64,000 bases of DNA, taken from NCBI GenBank assembly GCA_030549495.1, contig JAUIRK010000110.1, forward strand, positions 868,001 through 932,000. The letters run 5' to 3'. This DNA comes from Nectonema munidae. Lineage: Eukaryota; Nematomorpha; Nectonematoida; Nectonematidae. The stretch's first letter is position 1. Every line of letters begins with the position of its first letter. Of this stretch, positions 33,180 through 44,990 are shown piece after piece. The position numbers and the translations under genes were made by a program. The notes under the pieces were generated by a model. It was not told where the DNA came from. It searched no databases and saw only the letters and a program-made list of their open reading frames with translations.

Positions 33180-33440
33180 ATTCTATACAATAATGCACTG
33201 AAAATAGTGGAACATGCACTGTCCTTACGAGGAACCAATCCTGCAACTGAACGTGTTTTTTCTACGAAGAATAAAGCATGGACATCAGAAAAAATCACAA
33301 TTAAGTGTTGAGACTTTAAAAACCATTTCATGTGTGAAATATTATTTAACGAGTTCTTATGAAAATTTCATGATTTTTTAAACAACGAGAGCAATCTACT
33401 AAAAAGAATTCACTCAAATGAGAAATATGCCATAGAATAA
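33180..33440 (+). pseudogene. hAT transposase C-terminal (dimerisation) fragment
   Basis: Plus-strand frame reads MHCPY then a shift to LRGTNPATERVFSTKNKAWT, SEKITIK, a stop, and FLNNESNLLKRIHSNEKY. The blocks PGTNA..ERVFS and LLK.IHS.EKY are the conserved C-terminal hAT dimerisation region of ZBED5/FAM200-like elements. At least two breaks are visible. The catalytic part is not adjacent. Confidence 0.65.
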
Positions 33441-35377
33441 ATAATACTATAAGTATAAATATAAAACTTGAATCTCTAATTCAGAAAAAAATCAAATCAA
33501 GTTATATATATTAAAAAAACTTTATTTTAGTGATAAGTAAAAATTTATGGATTTGTCTCCATTTCTGTTACCTCGATGGTGGCAATAATGTCTATGCGAA
33601 TTAATTAAAAAATAATTTTTATTTAAAATGTCAAATAAAATATATATGTATTATATTATTTATATATATATTATTATTATTGATTTGAGACCGTAATGGT
33701 ACATTCCATTAATAAATAAATAAAGATCGTCAAAGCTAAGCGTGATAAATGCTCACGCACAGACACTAGACGCCAGTTCAAACCTCAAAGTTTGAACACA
33801 AAAGTGGAAAACTTATGAGACTTCAATAGAAGAAAGAGGTCTTTCACACTGTGTACGCTTAGTTATGATGATCAAATAAAAGAGTACATACAATATCTAG
33901 TTATAACTAACACCTTGTATGCAGAATTATGTATATATTTATTTTGATATAATTTAATTCACTTAATATGCTGAGCACTTCTTTTGTCATCACTTTTTAA
34001 ATATGCTGAGCACTTTTTTTCATTTGGGTCTTTCTAACTACAAATATACCGTGATTCAAATAAACAATTTATTGCAGATCTGATTGTGATATTTTTTGAA
34101 AATTACTATTCTGTCAAAAAATTTATTAAATCTCTCAAGAAATTTCGAAATTAAAAACAATAATAAATTTTAAATACATAATTTTTCAATAAATATAGTA
34201 TTTATTTACTTAATACACCATTTTATGATATATAATCTGACAGTAAATTAATTTTCACATGTAACCTAACTGACAAATATACTTTCACCGGAGAAGCTAA
34301 CTGAATACTTTCATCTTTTCTAAAACACTTAATTTTACATAACTACCCGAACATTTTAAGGGAGTTTACCCTTATCTTTAATGTTTATAATATTTTAATA
34401 TCTGCCAATAAATCGAGTCTTGGGGATCCATCAAATCATTTTAGTTATCCGAAGTTTGAGTTAAACGAATGATCAGTATCATATATTTTCTTGAATGAAT
34501 ACATTTTTGATCATAACAGTTCTATGATACTTCCATATACAACTTTAAGAAACATAAAAAAATGGAATGAATTTTATTTTATAAAAAAAATAACGAGAGT
34601 ATATATAAAAAATAGGATAATTTAGGTTGAAAAGGTAATAAAATTTTGTGCATACACGCTTAAAGATAATAATAAAGTATGGTACAATAATTCAAAGCAA
34701 TTCATAGGGCTGCAAATATCTCTGTGCTGAAAATGTTCTACAACGAAATGAATGAAAGCTTACATAATTCACACTTTTATTGATTTTTCATAAAAACTTT
34801 GTATTCAAGGCATCTGAAATATATTCTAACATGATGTACTGCAATTCACAGATAGCATTGGAATTTTTATCTAGAATAATTGAAGTTCTAAATTGAAATC
34901 AGAAGAAGCATGAATTACTTCGATTTAACCGAAAAGTCCACCTATCTGATTTTGAGTTAAACGAAAATTTAGCATGTGTAGATATGGCTCAGACAGGTCA
35001 CCAGTGGTGGGGTGGAGAGGGGGAGGGATGTATCTCTCCCATTCCCCTGCTCCTCCCTAGATCCGTCACTGCTGTAGGGGATACGTCAAATTAGTTTTCA
35101 AAAAACTTAAATTATGCTGTAAAATTTTTTAGTTTTTGTTGAATCTCTATAACTTTTTCTGATAGACTTTTTTTTCCTTAAAAGTTATTATAAAAGGCAA
35201 ATCATTGCAAAATGTTAAAAGTTATTTTACTTTTTGTAGCTTGTATCAATTTAGCTTTTAAACTATTTTTGAATGATGTTAAGAAAAATGAAATAATGCA
35301 ATCTTAATTTATTGTTATATTTTTGTTTGCACAATTATAACTTCATTTTATACCCTTGCCCCTGAATCAATCACATT
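33441..35377. other. AT-rich stretch with no supported gene
   Basis: GAGTTAAACGAA occurs near 34455 and 34955 in direct orientation, perhaps a trace of a Tigger-type element. GTCACTGCTG at about 35063 preceded by CTAGATCC looks like one hAT end (CAGTGACGGATCTAGG inverted). Neither could be paired with an opposite end and a target duplication. Confidence 0.3.
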
Positions 35378-35610
35378 TTTTTCATATAAACATCGCAGGG
35401 TGTCTAGTAGACTCTTTGCCTTCAGACTACATTCACTCATATAAACTATCCAACCTTCAGTTATTTGTTTTCAGTTGTTTTCTCTATGAATCAAATATTC
35501 TTTCATCAATTCCTGTAATGTGCCTGGTAGACTACTTCATTTTCAAATGAAAAGCCTATTCCACCCCCCCCCCCCCCCCACACCAACAATTTTGGATTTT
35601 TTTAAACTAG
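35378..35610 (+). repeat. Inverted dispersed repeat, copy 2 (partner 31772-31977)
   Basis: Reverse complement of the hAT internal segment at 31772-31977, here with a long C run. It directly precedes the second piggyBac remnant's C-terminal coding. Confidence 0.8.
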
Positions 35611-35649
35611 TGTTGGATTGGTAAGGATTCCTACTTTTTTTCAATATTC

Positions 35650-36084
35650 TAAACGTGGGAGTGTTGAAAGCTTACTTGCTATATACGAGAAACAATTCAG
35701 ACAATGCTTCTTACACTCATTGTAGATTATATTTAGATGATATAGTGAAAGAACTGCTTTGGTCTCAAATGTCTAAACGAATTACATCAAAATTTTGGAA
35801 AAAAATAATCCATTTTAGCTTTGAAAAGATGTGGAATAAAGAGAATTGAAAGGAGCTAGATGTGAGGTTTGTAGTAGGAAAAATGACAAAAAAACAAACT
35901 TAATGTGTCATAACTGTTCAAAACTCTTTTGTAAGAACCATAGTTTTTATTACTGTGAAGATTGCACTAAATAATTGTTTTAAAAAAAATATTTGTTTTT
36001 ATCTCATTTTCTTAAAATAAAATAACATTGGGAAGTAATGACTCGATCTTCTAGTTATTTTGGTATGGGGTCAAAATGACCCCA
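35650..36084 (+). mobile_element. piggyBac remnant: transposase C-terminus and terminal hairpin
   Basis: After AYLLYTRNNSDNASYTHCRL and, past a frame change near 35850, the protein ends in the piggyBac Cys-rich domain: RCEVCSRKNDKKTNLMCHNC, then LFCKNHSFYYCEDCTK and a stop at 35972-35974. The Cys/His order is C-x2-C, C-x2-C, C-x2-H, C-x2-C, as in the family. About 90 bases further on lies a perfect hairpin, TGGGGTCAAAATGACCCCA (36066-36084), typical of piggyBac-like subterminal ends. No TTAA immediately flanks it. Confidence 0.75.
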
Positions 36085-36279
36085 AATGCTCAAAACATAC
36101 TTGTTTGTTTATGTGTATCGGAGGATATCACTTTTTTTTCGTAATATTTGATGTTTAATATCTTTTTCAAAAGTTGTTCAGATTTTCTGAAATTTTGATA
36201 TAAGGTTCTATTTTTATATATTAACAGCTATGCAAAGTTTGGTCAGTTTACATTTTGTCAAAAAAAGTTATTTTTACAA

Positions 36280-36305
36280 ATATATATATATATATATATA
36301 TATAT
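36280..36305. repeat. (TA)n microsatellite
   Basis: Uninterrupted alternating T and A. Confidence 0.95.
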
Positions 36306-37269
36306 TCTCACAACCTGTACGGTTGAACGCGGGTAGACAACTTGCGTGTTATCTCCAACCCGTAAATTACGATGATTCTTCTCCAACCTGTATTCTACGA
36401 TGATTCATCTCCAAACTATATACTACAATGATTCATCTCCAACCTGTATACTACGATGGTTTCTTTTCCATGTACAAATAACTAGGGAGACAATGTTCAA
36501 CTTTCTGTTCACATTCTGCTAGATGTAAGATTTGATATATCTCATTCGGGGAGACGATGCTACATAAGTTATTACCTATATACATTATACCTGTATACTA
36601 CGATGGTTCATCTCCAACCTGTATACCGCGATAATTCATCTACAACCTATCAGTTCATATTTTGCTAGATGTAAGATTTGATATACCTCATACGGGGAGA
36701 GGATGTTAGATAAGTTATTAATTTTTTCACGATATTAAATAATATATTTTATCAAATAATCAAAATAAAATTCTGTAATCAAAGAATTGAAAAATATTCT
36801 TTAAAAAATCAAAAAATATCAAACTTTCTGTTCATATTTTGCTACCTCATACGATGTTACAAAACTTATTACCTATACTTTGCAATTTGCACGATTTTAA
36901 ATATTATATTTGTCAAATAATCAAAATAAAATTCTGTAATCAAAGAATCGAAAAATATTCTTTAAAAAATCAAAAAATATCAAACTTTCTGTTCATATTT
37001 TGCTACCTCATACGATGTTACAAAAGTTATTACCTATACTTTGCAATTTGCACGATTTTAAATATTATATTTGTGGAATAATCAAGAATCGAAAAATGTT
37101 CAAATCAAAAAATATTTATTCTTTTTAAATATATCGTTGGCTCCCCTTACTTTTAGTTTCGATGTGCATAATTTGATAAAAATTAATTATTAAAGACTAG
37201 GTTTATCTTTCAATTTTAAAAGTAAGGGGAGCCAACGATATATTTAAAAAGAATAAATATTTTTTGATT
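36306..37269 (+). repeat. Palindromic repeat family, copy P1
   Basis: Begins with variants of TACGATGATTCATCTCCAACC (several tandem copies, 36358-36460 and again 36595-36650). Two near-identical 168-base direct repeats follow (about 36790-36957 and 36958-37080). The core is a perfect 53-bp inverted repeat (37103-37155 and 37217-37269) around a 61-base loop. A second, opposite-facing copy lies at 40890-41390. No coding sequence or target duplication is evident. Confidence 0.8.
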
Positions 37270-38920
37270 CTAACTTTCTTTACTCAAATATCTGAAATAA
37301 AATTTTTATTTATATTGGCATTTATATTTTAAAAGTAATTTTTTTTCTCAATTTCTCAGGTTTGTAAAAAGAAAAAATGTGTAAGATTTTCTTTATCTTA
37401 TAATTTTTTAAATTTATTTATTAAAGTTATTAGCCACTTTTAATACCAATTTATATCTATTATGATATAGTTTAATGTGGGCGATATTATAATTTGGAAG
37501 ATACATAGCTAATAGGTATAAAAATGGCAAGCATATACTACCTACCGACAAAAGTTTACTTAATGACAAAAAATTACAATATATTTATTTTTTGCAAAGA
37601 TAAGTTATAAGTGAACAAAATTTAAGAAGAGATGACATCAAGGAGCTTTTTGAACTTGACAAAGTTAATTTGTTTCAAAAAAGATTGTGTGTAGAAAAAA
37701 ACATCAATTTCTAAAAACAAAAGTTAAAAAGTAGAATATACATTTATTAAGATATTTTAGGTACCAATGTATAACGGCTGTCTTTTGAAAAAAACGCTAT
37801 CTTAATTTAAACATTTTTGTTGATTCTGCAAAATTAGTTTATTCAATACAATTGCTGTTTATAATGTTTGGAAATAAATCAGCTTATACACATCAAATTA
37901 GAATTTTTTGATACACAAAGTAATATAGTTTGAGATATGTGTGTCATTTATGGTAAAAGCAATTTTTTTTATACAAATAAAATTTTCCAAATAAGCTCAC
38001 CATTTTTATATTAATTAAAGTAGAAATTTTTGGAAAATGAAGCCAAAAGTTTTGTCAATTAAAAAATTGAAGAATGGAAGCTTTCAAAACAATTTCAATT
38101 AGAAGAATAAAAACTCAGTATTTTTAACAAACGTTGTTTGGATCAAATGTGACTTTGTTTTATTTTATGTTCCATTCATCTCTTAACCTTATTTTATAAT
38201 CAAGGTAAACATTATCTAAAAACATAAACTGTTTAAACGTGTCGGATAGAATACAAAGGTTTAACCGATGTGGGTTTAATGAAACTTTCAACTATTTTAA
38301 AAATAATTTCATCACTCATATCGAGAAATTTTTTATAGGAAGGAGGAACATTTAAAAAGTAATGCTATATTTCAGGCGTCTATAATCTAGAACTTCTATT
38401 TTGTTACTCGGCTAGATTCTTAGTTTGTTAGTCATTTTGAAGAATGGTGCATATACCTTATTTAAATTAAACCTCGCTAAGATTGACTTTCGATCTTCCT
38501 TAGGTTAAAATAACGTCGTTTAACAGGTTAAAGACGAGATTAATCAGACGATATCTAATGTTAGAGGATTTGTCCTAAAAATCATTTATAAATGCAGATA
38601 ATTCATATTTTTGTAAAGTGGACAATTCTCGATTCAGCTTGTTAGCGTTCAAAAAGAAGCATTTACATGAGAGAAGTCAAACACACACTCCTTCTTTCAG
38701 ATCGGGACTGTGAATAACACAATGGGGAGGGCCGAGTATTTTGGAAACGGATGGAAAAATTTTACGTTTCATTAAAAAAATATTTCTGGATTTAAATTTA
38801 ATCATTAAATTTTTAACAATGCCATACACCCAAAAAATTTTAATGAAATAAAATTTTAAGTTCGTTCTTATACCAGAATTAATTCATATATATATATATA
38901 CATACCATTTTTAGTTCTAA
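37270..38920. other. AT-rich stretch, no gene recognised
   Basis: Nothing beyond short AT-driven frames. Confidence 0.4.
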
Positions 38921-38922
38921 AC

Positions 38923-39014
38923 AGTCTTTTTTAAATTCCAAAGTGTCTTTTTTAAATTCTAAAGTGTCTTTTTCAAATTCGAAAGTGTCTTTTTTAAATT
39001 CTAAAGTGTCTTTT
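38923..39014 (+). repeat. 21-bp tandem repeat, about 4 copies
   Basis: Unit AGTGTCTTTTTTAAATTCTAA, with single-base variants between copies. Confidence 0.85.
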
Positions 39015-39937
39015 GTGATTTTACTTTTCTGAAAAAGCTTTGAAGTCTTGTTTCTAATAAATGCGCGTAATATTATGTGCGATTGTCAGGTTCTGTAGTC
39101 GTGTTGAAAGATACATTGATAATAATTTTCTATTTGATCACTTCATCTAACATCAAATAAAGTGTTGTGTCTAAAATAAAAGTTTTTAAAACATGTTTTA
39201 TAAATATTGAAGCAAACCTTAGTTAATTTCCGTTTCGCAAAATTTTTGATTTTTGAGAATGCCAGCTATTAAAGATAGCTTTAAAAGTTTTTGAAAAGGA
39301 ATGGAAATAATCAATTTTTAATTGAGATTATCACATAAATTCCAATTATGTGAAGAATAAAACGAATGATCTCTAATTTATAAAAAAAATTAAAAATTAA
39401 AATTTTTGAATTTTGTTGGCTGCTGCAATTTAATAAAAAGAAAGAAGAAGTTTATTCTAATGCACTAAATGTTAAATTATTTGTAAGTAACTTATGCCTG
39501 AAAAAAGTCAAATTCTAATGATTTTTAAATAATTTTTCAGTTGTATCATTTTGATTGTATTTCCTTTGAAACCTTAGGTTTTTTATCGAGCTGGCAATAG
39601 TTGGACTCACTTATTTCATTTACACCCCACATATATCATTCCGGTTTTTGAAATAATAGGCTTCAATAAGAAAACATTTGAAGTTATGGTCAAAACCATT
39701 AAGATTGATTTTCTTTTATAAATTTATTTATTTCAAAACAATATAACTCTTTTCATTAAAAATTTTCCAAGTAAAACGTGATTAAAATTCAATTGAAAGG
39801 ATAAAATCATATTAGTTTAGCACATAAAAATGTTACGCTTTCATTATTTTCAAATGAAACTTGTTTTATCTAAACAAAGTAATGAGGGCAAGGTATTTCC
39901 AAAACCGTACATGACTATACTCATTCACTCCTTTTCT

Positions 39938-40690
39938 TTAGAAGCATAAAATACGAACAAAAACTTTCTGTGTTACATCAAATTCGCAATCCGTTTCTCC
40001 CAAGTCGACAAACAAAATGGGTTCTGAGTAGTAAATGCTGGCTTCTGGAATGAGAGTGCTTTTTCTCCGGCTTTTCCTACAAAAAACGCTTGGTGAGGAA
40101 AGAGGTCGAATTAAATTTAGAAAGAATCTTACTTCGGCAAAGAAAGGTTGAAACAAGACTGGAAATGTTTTTGTATTCTCACATTATTCTTTTCTCCAAA
40201 AGAACTGACATCAGGCTTCGACATTCTTTTGTTGTTTGCTTCGTCTAAATTCGAAGTTTCCTCTGCAAAATAGAGAAAAGAATCCGTAAATAAAACACCT
40301 TACCTGCCTCTTTCCAAGTAATGCTATTATCCTTTTCAAAGAATTTCTTAAAGCAAAAACAAAGATGTCAGTAAAATTTATAAAAATATGATTTTTAAAA
40401 CCCTAATTTTTAGATATTTATTTTGTGAACAAAAATATTTTATTCGCTTCCTAAAGTCTTTAGCTCTAAATTTCTTTTAAATTTATTTTCACAACTTTTT
40501 AATAGCGATATCTTCCAATTGTTTCTAGAAGAATTTCAAGACAAAATAGATTTATCTTTGAAACTATATTTAAAACGAATATAATAAAACTTATATAAAC
40601 AATAAACATACTTACATAGACATAAGAATCTTTTCTATTTACATTACCATTACGGAAAACTTTGTTTTCTCCTACACTAAAAATGCATTT
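39938..40690 (-). CDS. Host gene of unknown function, last four exons
   Basis: On the minus strand four exons can be joined without breaking phase: about 40690-40616 (donor TAT|GTAAGT), 40346-40304 (donor CAG|GTAAGG), 40262-40133 (acceptor TTTTGCAG, donor GAA|GTAAGA) and 40076-39938 (acceptor TTTTTTGTAG, stop TAA at 39938). Introns are 269, 41 and 56 bases. The deduced C-terminal region is hydrophilic: FFEKDNSITWKEA, a Ser/Asn-rich stretch, the basic patch KKSRRKS, and ASIYYSEPILFVDLGETDCE near the end. The start of the 5'-most exon is uncertain, because a stop precedes it in frame and an acceptor TTTTTAG or GTGTAG lies inside. I recognise no family. Matching phases at three junctions make a real gene more likely than chance. 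Confidence 0.5.
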
Positions 40691-40889
40691 CCAACAAAAT
40701 GCGCAAAATGGCTCCGACCAATCCAACAAAACATATTAAATCTTGAATCACATGTTTGATGATTTTATTGCTAAAACCTCTCTATCCCAATGACCAAATA
40801 TTGTTCAATGAACTTAAATACAACATAGCTTTACATTACATTAAAACTTTTGAAAGTCCCAAAACTAAACCACAATATTTTGTCCTATA

Positions 40890-41390
40890 TATCCATATTT
40901 TATATGTTCCATATTTTGTGTTCATATTTTGCTAGGTGTAAGATTTGATATACCTTATTCTGAAAGACGATGTTACAAAAGTTATTACCTATATTTTTGC
41001 AATTTGCATGATATTAAATAATATATTTTTCAAATAATAATCAATATAAAATCCTGTTATCAAAGATTCGAAAAATATTCTTCAAAGAACCAAAAAATAT
41101 TTATTCTTTTCAAATAATATATATCGTTGGCTCCCGTTACTTTTAGAATAGAAAGATAAACCAAGTCTCTCTGACCATTTTTATCAAATCATGCATATAG
41201 GAAACTAAAAGTAACCAGAGGCAAGGATATATCAACGGTATATCAAATCTTACATCTAGCAAAATATGAATAGAAAGCTAAACATTGTCTCACTAGTCAT
41301 TTGTATATGGAATAGAAGCTATCATAGATGAATCATTGTAGTATACAGGTAGGTTGGAGATGAACCGTCGTGATATATTTGTGTATAGAA
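40890..41390 (-). repeat. Palindromic repeat family, copy P2 (inverted to P1)
   Basis: Contains AGGTGTAAGATTTGATATAC, GATGTTACAAAAGTTATTAC and ATCGTTGGCTCCCGTTACTT, then the same loop as P1 in inverse orientation. On the right arm are ATCTTACATCTAGCAAAATA and GTAGTATACAGGTAGGTTGG. Arms are less perfect than in P1. Confidence 0.7.
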
Positions 41391-42210
41391 AAGTAAAAGG
41401 TAGACAAGCGCTTCAGTATCTAGATATATCATCATCAAAAACACCTGTTTTACATGATAGCAGTTTAACAATAACACAACCGCCAAAAAATGCATTTAAC
41501 TTTTTAGCCCAAAAATTTTGTTTTAATTTAATAAAGCTTTTTTTATAAGATGGAAAATTATTTCATATATCTAAAACGTTATCAAGCTTTAGCAAAGAAA
41601 TATGAAGATTTTTACCTGGATCCTACAAATTAAAACAAGGTTGATGATAATCATAGTTTTGGGACTTTCTAAATCAGAGGCTGTACTTCTTTGCTCAAGA
41701 CTTAAATAATGGAATTTAATAAGTGAATTCGTTATTGTGAAGATGTGTTTGGATTTTTCACTGCAAATGAACTCGAACATAATTCTAAAGAATGGTGCTT
41801 GTTTATAGATACCTCAACTAGCAGTCTAAAACCAGTTTTGCTTTAATAGAAACAAATATCCATCTATACATCTTGAAAATTCCGTAATATTATGATATTA
41901 CATTTTGAGTAATTGGCCTTACGTTTTATATAGGGAATTAAATAGCCTACGAGAGACATGCTTAGTGGTGAAATATACACATATGTTGTCTGCGAAATTC
42001 AATAACTTAGCATAGATATGTAATGTGTCCATGTCAAATAAATCCGTAGAGGTTCAACAAAAGTGGGGTTACAAGCGTTTCTGTGTATTTATTCTCCTTG
42101 AAAATTAATTATTGCAAATTGTTTGTAGGCAAACCGACAGGGTACCGGAGTCTACATGGTCGTATGAAAATAATTTAGTCAATAATTCTGATTGCATCAA
42201 CCTTCTAGCT
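41391..42210. other. No gene recognised
   Basis: AT-rich with short frames only. Confidence 0.35.
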
Positions 42211-42936
42211 CAGTCGTTTTCAAACTGTAGTCCGCGTGCCGCGAAGAAGTTCCATGGGGATCGAGAAGGGGACACTGAGTGAATCGCTTTTCGAAAAATA
42301 GTGCACTCATATTAGGTCATTTGCCAATAAATCACATTTAAAAATTTTGCTTTTCAGGCTTAATTTGTAAATGTGCATTTTTGTTAATGGCTAAAAAAAT
42401 GAAATATGACGAATCACGCTTGAAATTTCGTTTTACTGCATTAAAGTCTGTGGGAAAGAGGAACATAAGTGTTCTTTGTGTTCTGAAGTGTTTACATCCA
42501 CTTTTTTAAAGCCCGTCAAGTAAAGCTTGCGCTAGTAGTGAAGCAGTTGATTTCGGTAAACAAAACTATTGGCTAAACGATTTCACAAATTTATGTTTGA
42601 TAAATAAAATAGGAATATTTTTGGAAAATATTAAGTATGGTTTGAAAAGTTTCAAAAAAATATATGTTGTGAAAAAGTCCCACAACATAGCAGAACAGTT
42701 GATATTACCTTGCTGCAATGATATATTGAATGTGCTAAGAATTTCTGAAGTTGTAAAGTTGAAACATATCTTCCTGTTAAACGATACCGTTAGAAGGCTA
42801 ATAAGAGAGATGTCTGATGACATGCCAGACGTGGTTTTATTGATTCGGAATTGGATTTTCAACTTTTTTGCTCAGATTGATAAAACGATGGATGCTGCAA
42901 ACTTATCTCATCCTTGTGTTTACGTACAATACGTGT
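42211..42936 (+). mobile_element. hAT transposon (ZBED5/FAM200-like), 5' part
   Basis: Left terminus CAGTCGTTTTCAAACTGTAG at 42211. Plus-strand transposase begins near 42387 (MAKKMKYDESRLKFRFTAL), passes a stop near 42508, and continues with KKSHNIAEQLILPCCNDIL. NDTVRRLIREMSDDMPDVV and QIDKTMDAANLSHPCVYVQY follow; the last matches the QIDESTDVANLAQLLVYVRY catalytic block, with Glu-Ser replaced by Lys-Thr. The element stops at 42936, where the foldback-like composite begins. Its downstream half was not found on the far side of that composite. Confidence 0.75.
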
Positions 42937-43087
42937 CCGGACATTTGGCCGCCAGACATCTGACTGAATGGACATTTAGCCGATATACATTTGGCCGAAC
43001 AGACATTTGACCGAACCGACATTTCACCAAACGGACATTTGACCGAACAGACATTTGACCAAATGGACATTTGATCGAATAAACTTT
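42937..43087 (+). repeat. Left inverted end of the composite (15-bp tandem repeat)
   Basis: About ten units such as GGACATTTGACCGAACA, GACATTTCACCAAAC and GACATTTGGCCGAACA. Reads as reverse complement of 49637-49763, with shared non-consensus words (ACATCTGAC.GAATGG.CATTTAGCCGA) showing true inverted homology. Confidence 0.85.
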
Positions 43088-43138
43088 AAGAATAGATTTT
43101 ATAATTTAGAATAGATTTTAGAATTTAGAATAAACATT

Positions 43139-43315
43139 TAATATAGTTAGAATATTGTTAGAGTTAGTGTCAGTTTTAGAGTTGGTGTTATAGTATATTG
43201 TTAGTGTTATAGTTAGAATATTGTTAGAGTTAGTTTTAGTATAGTTAGAATATTGTTAGTCTTAGAGTTGGTGTTAGTATAGTTAGAATATTGTTAGTTT
43301 TAACGTTAGTGTTAG
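43139..43315 (+). repeat. GTTAG-rich minisatellite, block 1
   Basis: Repeats of GTTAGAATATTGTTAG, GTCTTAGAGTTGGTGTTAGT and TTTTAACGTTAGTGTTAGC. It ends exactly where the hAT transposase fragment begins. Confidence 0.85.
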
Positions 43316-43317
43316 CG

Positions 43318-44587
43318 TGTCTGAACACCAGATCGATGACCTGCCATCACAGCAGCATTATCAAATCCTTGCCCACGACAGTCTTGAATTTGAATGTCGT
43401 CTTCTCTTAACTTATCCAAAATAGTCTTTGTAATTAGTTCAGCATTTTTTCCTTTAGTCTCAATAAAGCGAAGAAATGATTCTTCTACTTTAACTTCGTT
43501 TCCCTCCATTTTGACATAGCGTATGACCTGACTCATTTGATCCTTGTGAGAAACATCGGGAGTACTGTCAAAAATAATGTAGAAGTATTTACTCTTCTTC
43601 ACCTGCTCAATGATTTTTTTTCTGACTTGATTTCCCAAAATTGCAACAAATTCATTCTGAATTGTTGGTGAAAGGTAGGATATTTCCAACTTTTTCCCAA
43701 GTTTTACTCTCGTCAAATGTTCACATAGTACTGGATCGAACTTTGACATCAAATGAACAAGTTCTAAAAAATTCCCTTTATTTTCAGCAGCAGAAAAGAG
43801 GCCACGTAAAGGCAAATTTTGTTTAGCAAGAAACTGAATTATGTTAAGGTATCTCGTCAGGATTTGCCGCCACTTCATCACTTTTTTTCTCAGCCACCTC
43901 TTGTTCTGCACTATCAACTAGACTGCCTTTCGCAAGACGTATCTCCAATTCTTTCCATTGAATCAAGGCCTGAGCATGCACTAAGCTGGATTCATGTTCA
44001 TGTATCTTTGGATTCAACTTCCACCAATTTTTAAAACCTTCACTTGAATCGAATTTTGAGTTTCCAAATGAGAAGAGTCTGCAACAAAAGCAAAACAGAG
44101 CTCCCTTTGAAGGAGAATACATCATTCATGTTCTAAGGATTTTTTCCCCATTAGGTAGATTTCGAAAAAACCAATACTTTGACAATTTTCTAGTTTCCCC
44201 TTTTGTTTTCGAGCCTTGTCTTACAACTTCTTTAAATTCACAGTCCATATGCTGTACAGCTTTTGATCCCCGTTTTACAATCATATCCCGAATTCCATAT
44301 TCAATCTTGGAAGGCCACAGCCCAATATCTTCTAAATCAGTTTTGTCATTTGACTTTTCAAGAGCTTGTGGATCACTTTGATCATCTTCAACTTCATGAC
44401 CATTGACATCCTCAATTTCAACATCAGTTTTTACAAAAGCATCTATAATTTTTACAGTATTTTCATTTCCCTCTGTTGCAGGCCGTGAGATGTACTTCAG
44501 CAAAGCACCCTGATTCCTAATTGCTTCTTCTTCTCTCTTTTTCCTTATCTTTCGGAATGCAGCACCACTCTCTTTCGTTCGCTTCAT
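43318..44587 (-). pseudogene. ZMYM1-like hAT transposase, decayed
   Basis: Start MKRTKESGAAFRKIRKKREE matches the usual N-terminus of TTF-type hAT proteins. The TTF zinc finger follows (RKLSKYWFFRNLP, then GALFCFCCRLFSFGNSKF, WWKLNPKIHEHESSLVH), then the DUF4371 core (LPLRGLFSAAENKGNFLELV, KKSKYFYIIFDSTPDVSHKD, DQMSQVIRYV) and CRGQGFDNAAVMAGHRSGVQ. The IIFDSTPDVSHKDQ block holds the first catalytic Asp. An in-frame TGA near 44124 replaces an expected Trp codon. A frame change lies near 43850, and the C-terminal catalytic and dimerisation parts are missing. The long acidic linker (residues about 45-90) is ordinary for the family. Confidence 0.8.
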
Positions 44588-44873
44588 CTGTCTAAAGTGG
44601 GAAAATAATACATATAAAATTTTAAAATATCCATAGAAATTTCCCAATATATAGTAAAGAATAAACTCAAATTCTCAAAAAAGCTTATATTACAAAAATA
44701 TTATTAAAACAATGTTTCTTTTCTACTTATTAATGTATATTAGAACTAAGCTTGAATGACAATTTTTCCTCTAATAATAAATTTTTTCCATTTTTTTTAT
44801 TAATAGATAAATCGTTGTAAGCCAAAAAAGAGCTCAGATTTGATTGCAACTTTTATACTAAAATTTGGACCCC

Positions 44874-44990
44874 TTAACCCTATCAGTGACGGGGGGGGGG
44901 AGTGCCTTTTTGCCCCCCTCCACTAAAATTAAAACAGTCACAAAAAACTGGAATCGATTAAATTGAACAGAAAATTTAAACTAAAAATTA
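44874..44990 (-). mobile_element. Terminal fragment of the TTAA-ended family (copy F)
   Basis: TTAA at 44874-44877 is followed by CCCTATCAGTGACGGGGG and an imperfect C/G hairpin (AGTGCCTTTTTGCCCCCC), the inverse of the terminus of copy D. Homology fades after about 100 bases. Confidence 0.6.

Noticed and set aside
34995-35072. Very short hAT element between CAGTGGTGGGG and its apparent inverse ATCCGTCACTG
   Set aside because: The ends match only over a few bases and the flanks show no 8-bp duplication.
43139-43315. Degenerate telomeric repeat (TTAGG)n
   Set aside because: Units are GTTAGT/GTTAGA-based with long irregular words (AATATTGTTAG, GAGTTGGTG); a TTAGG phase is not maintained.
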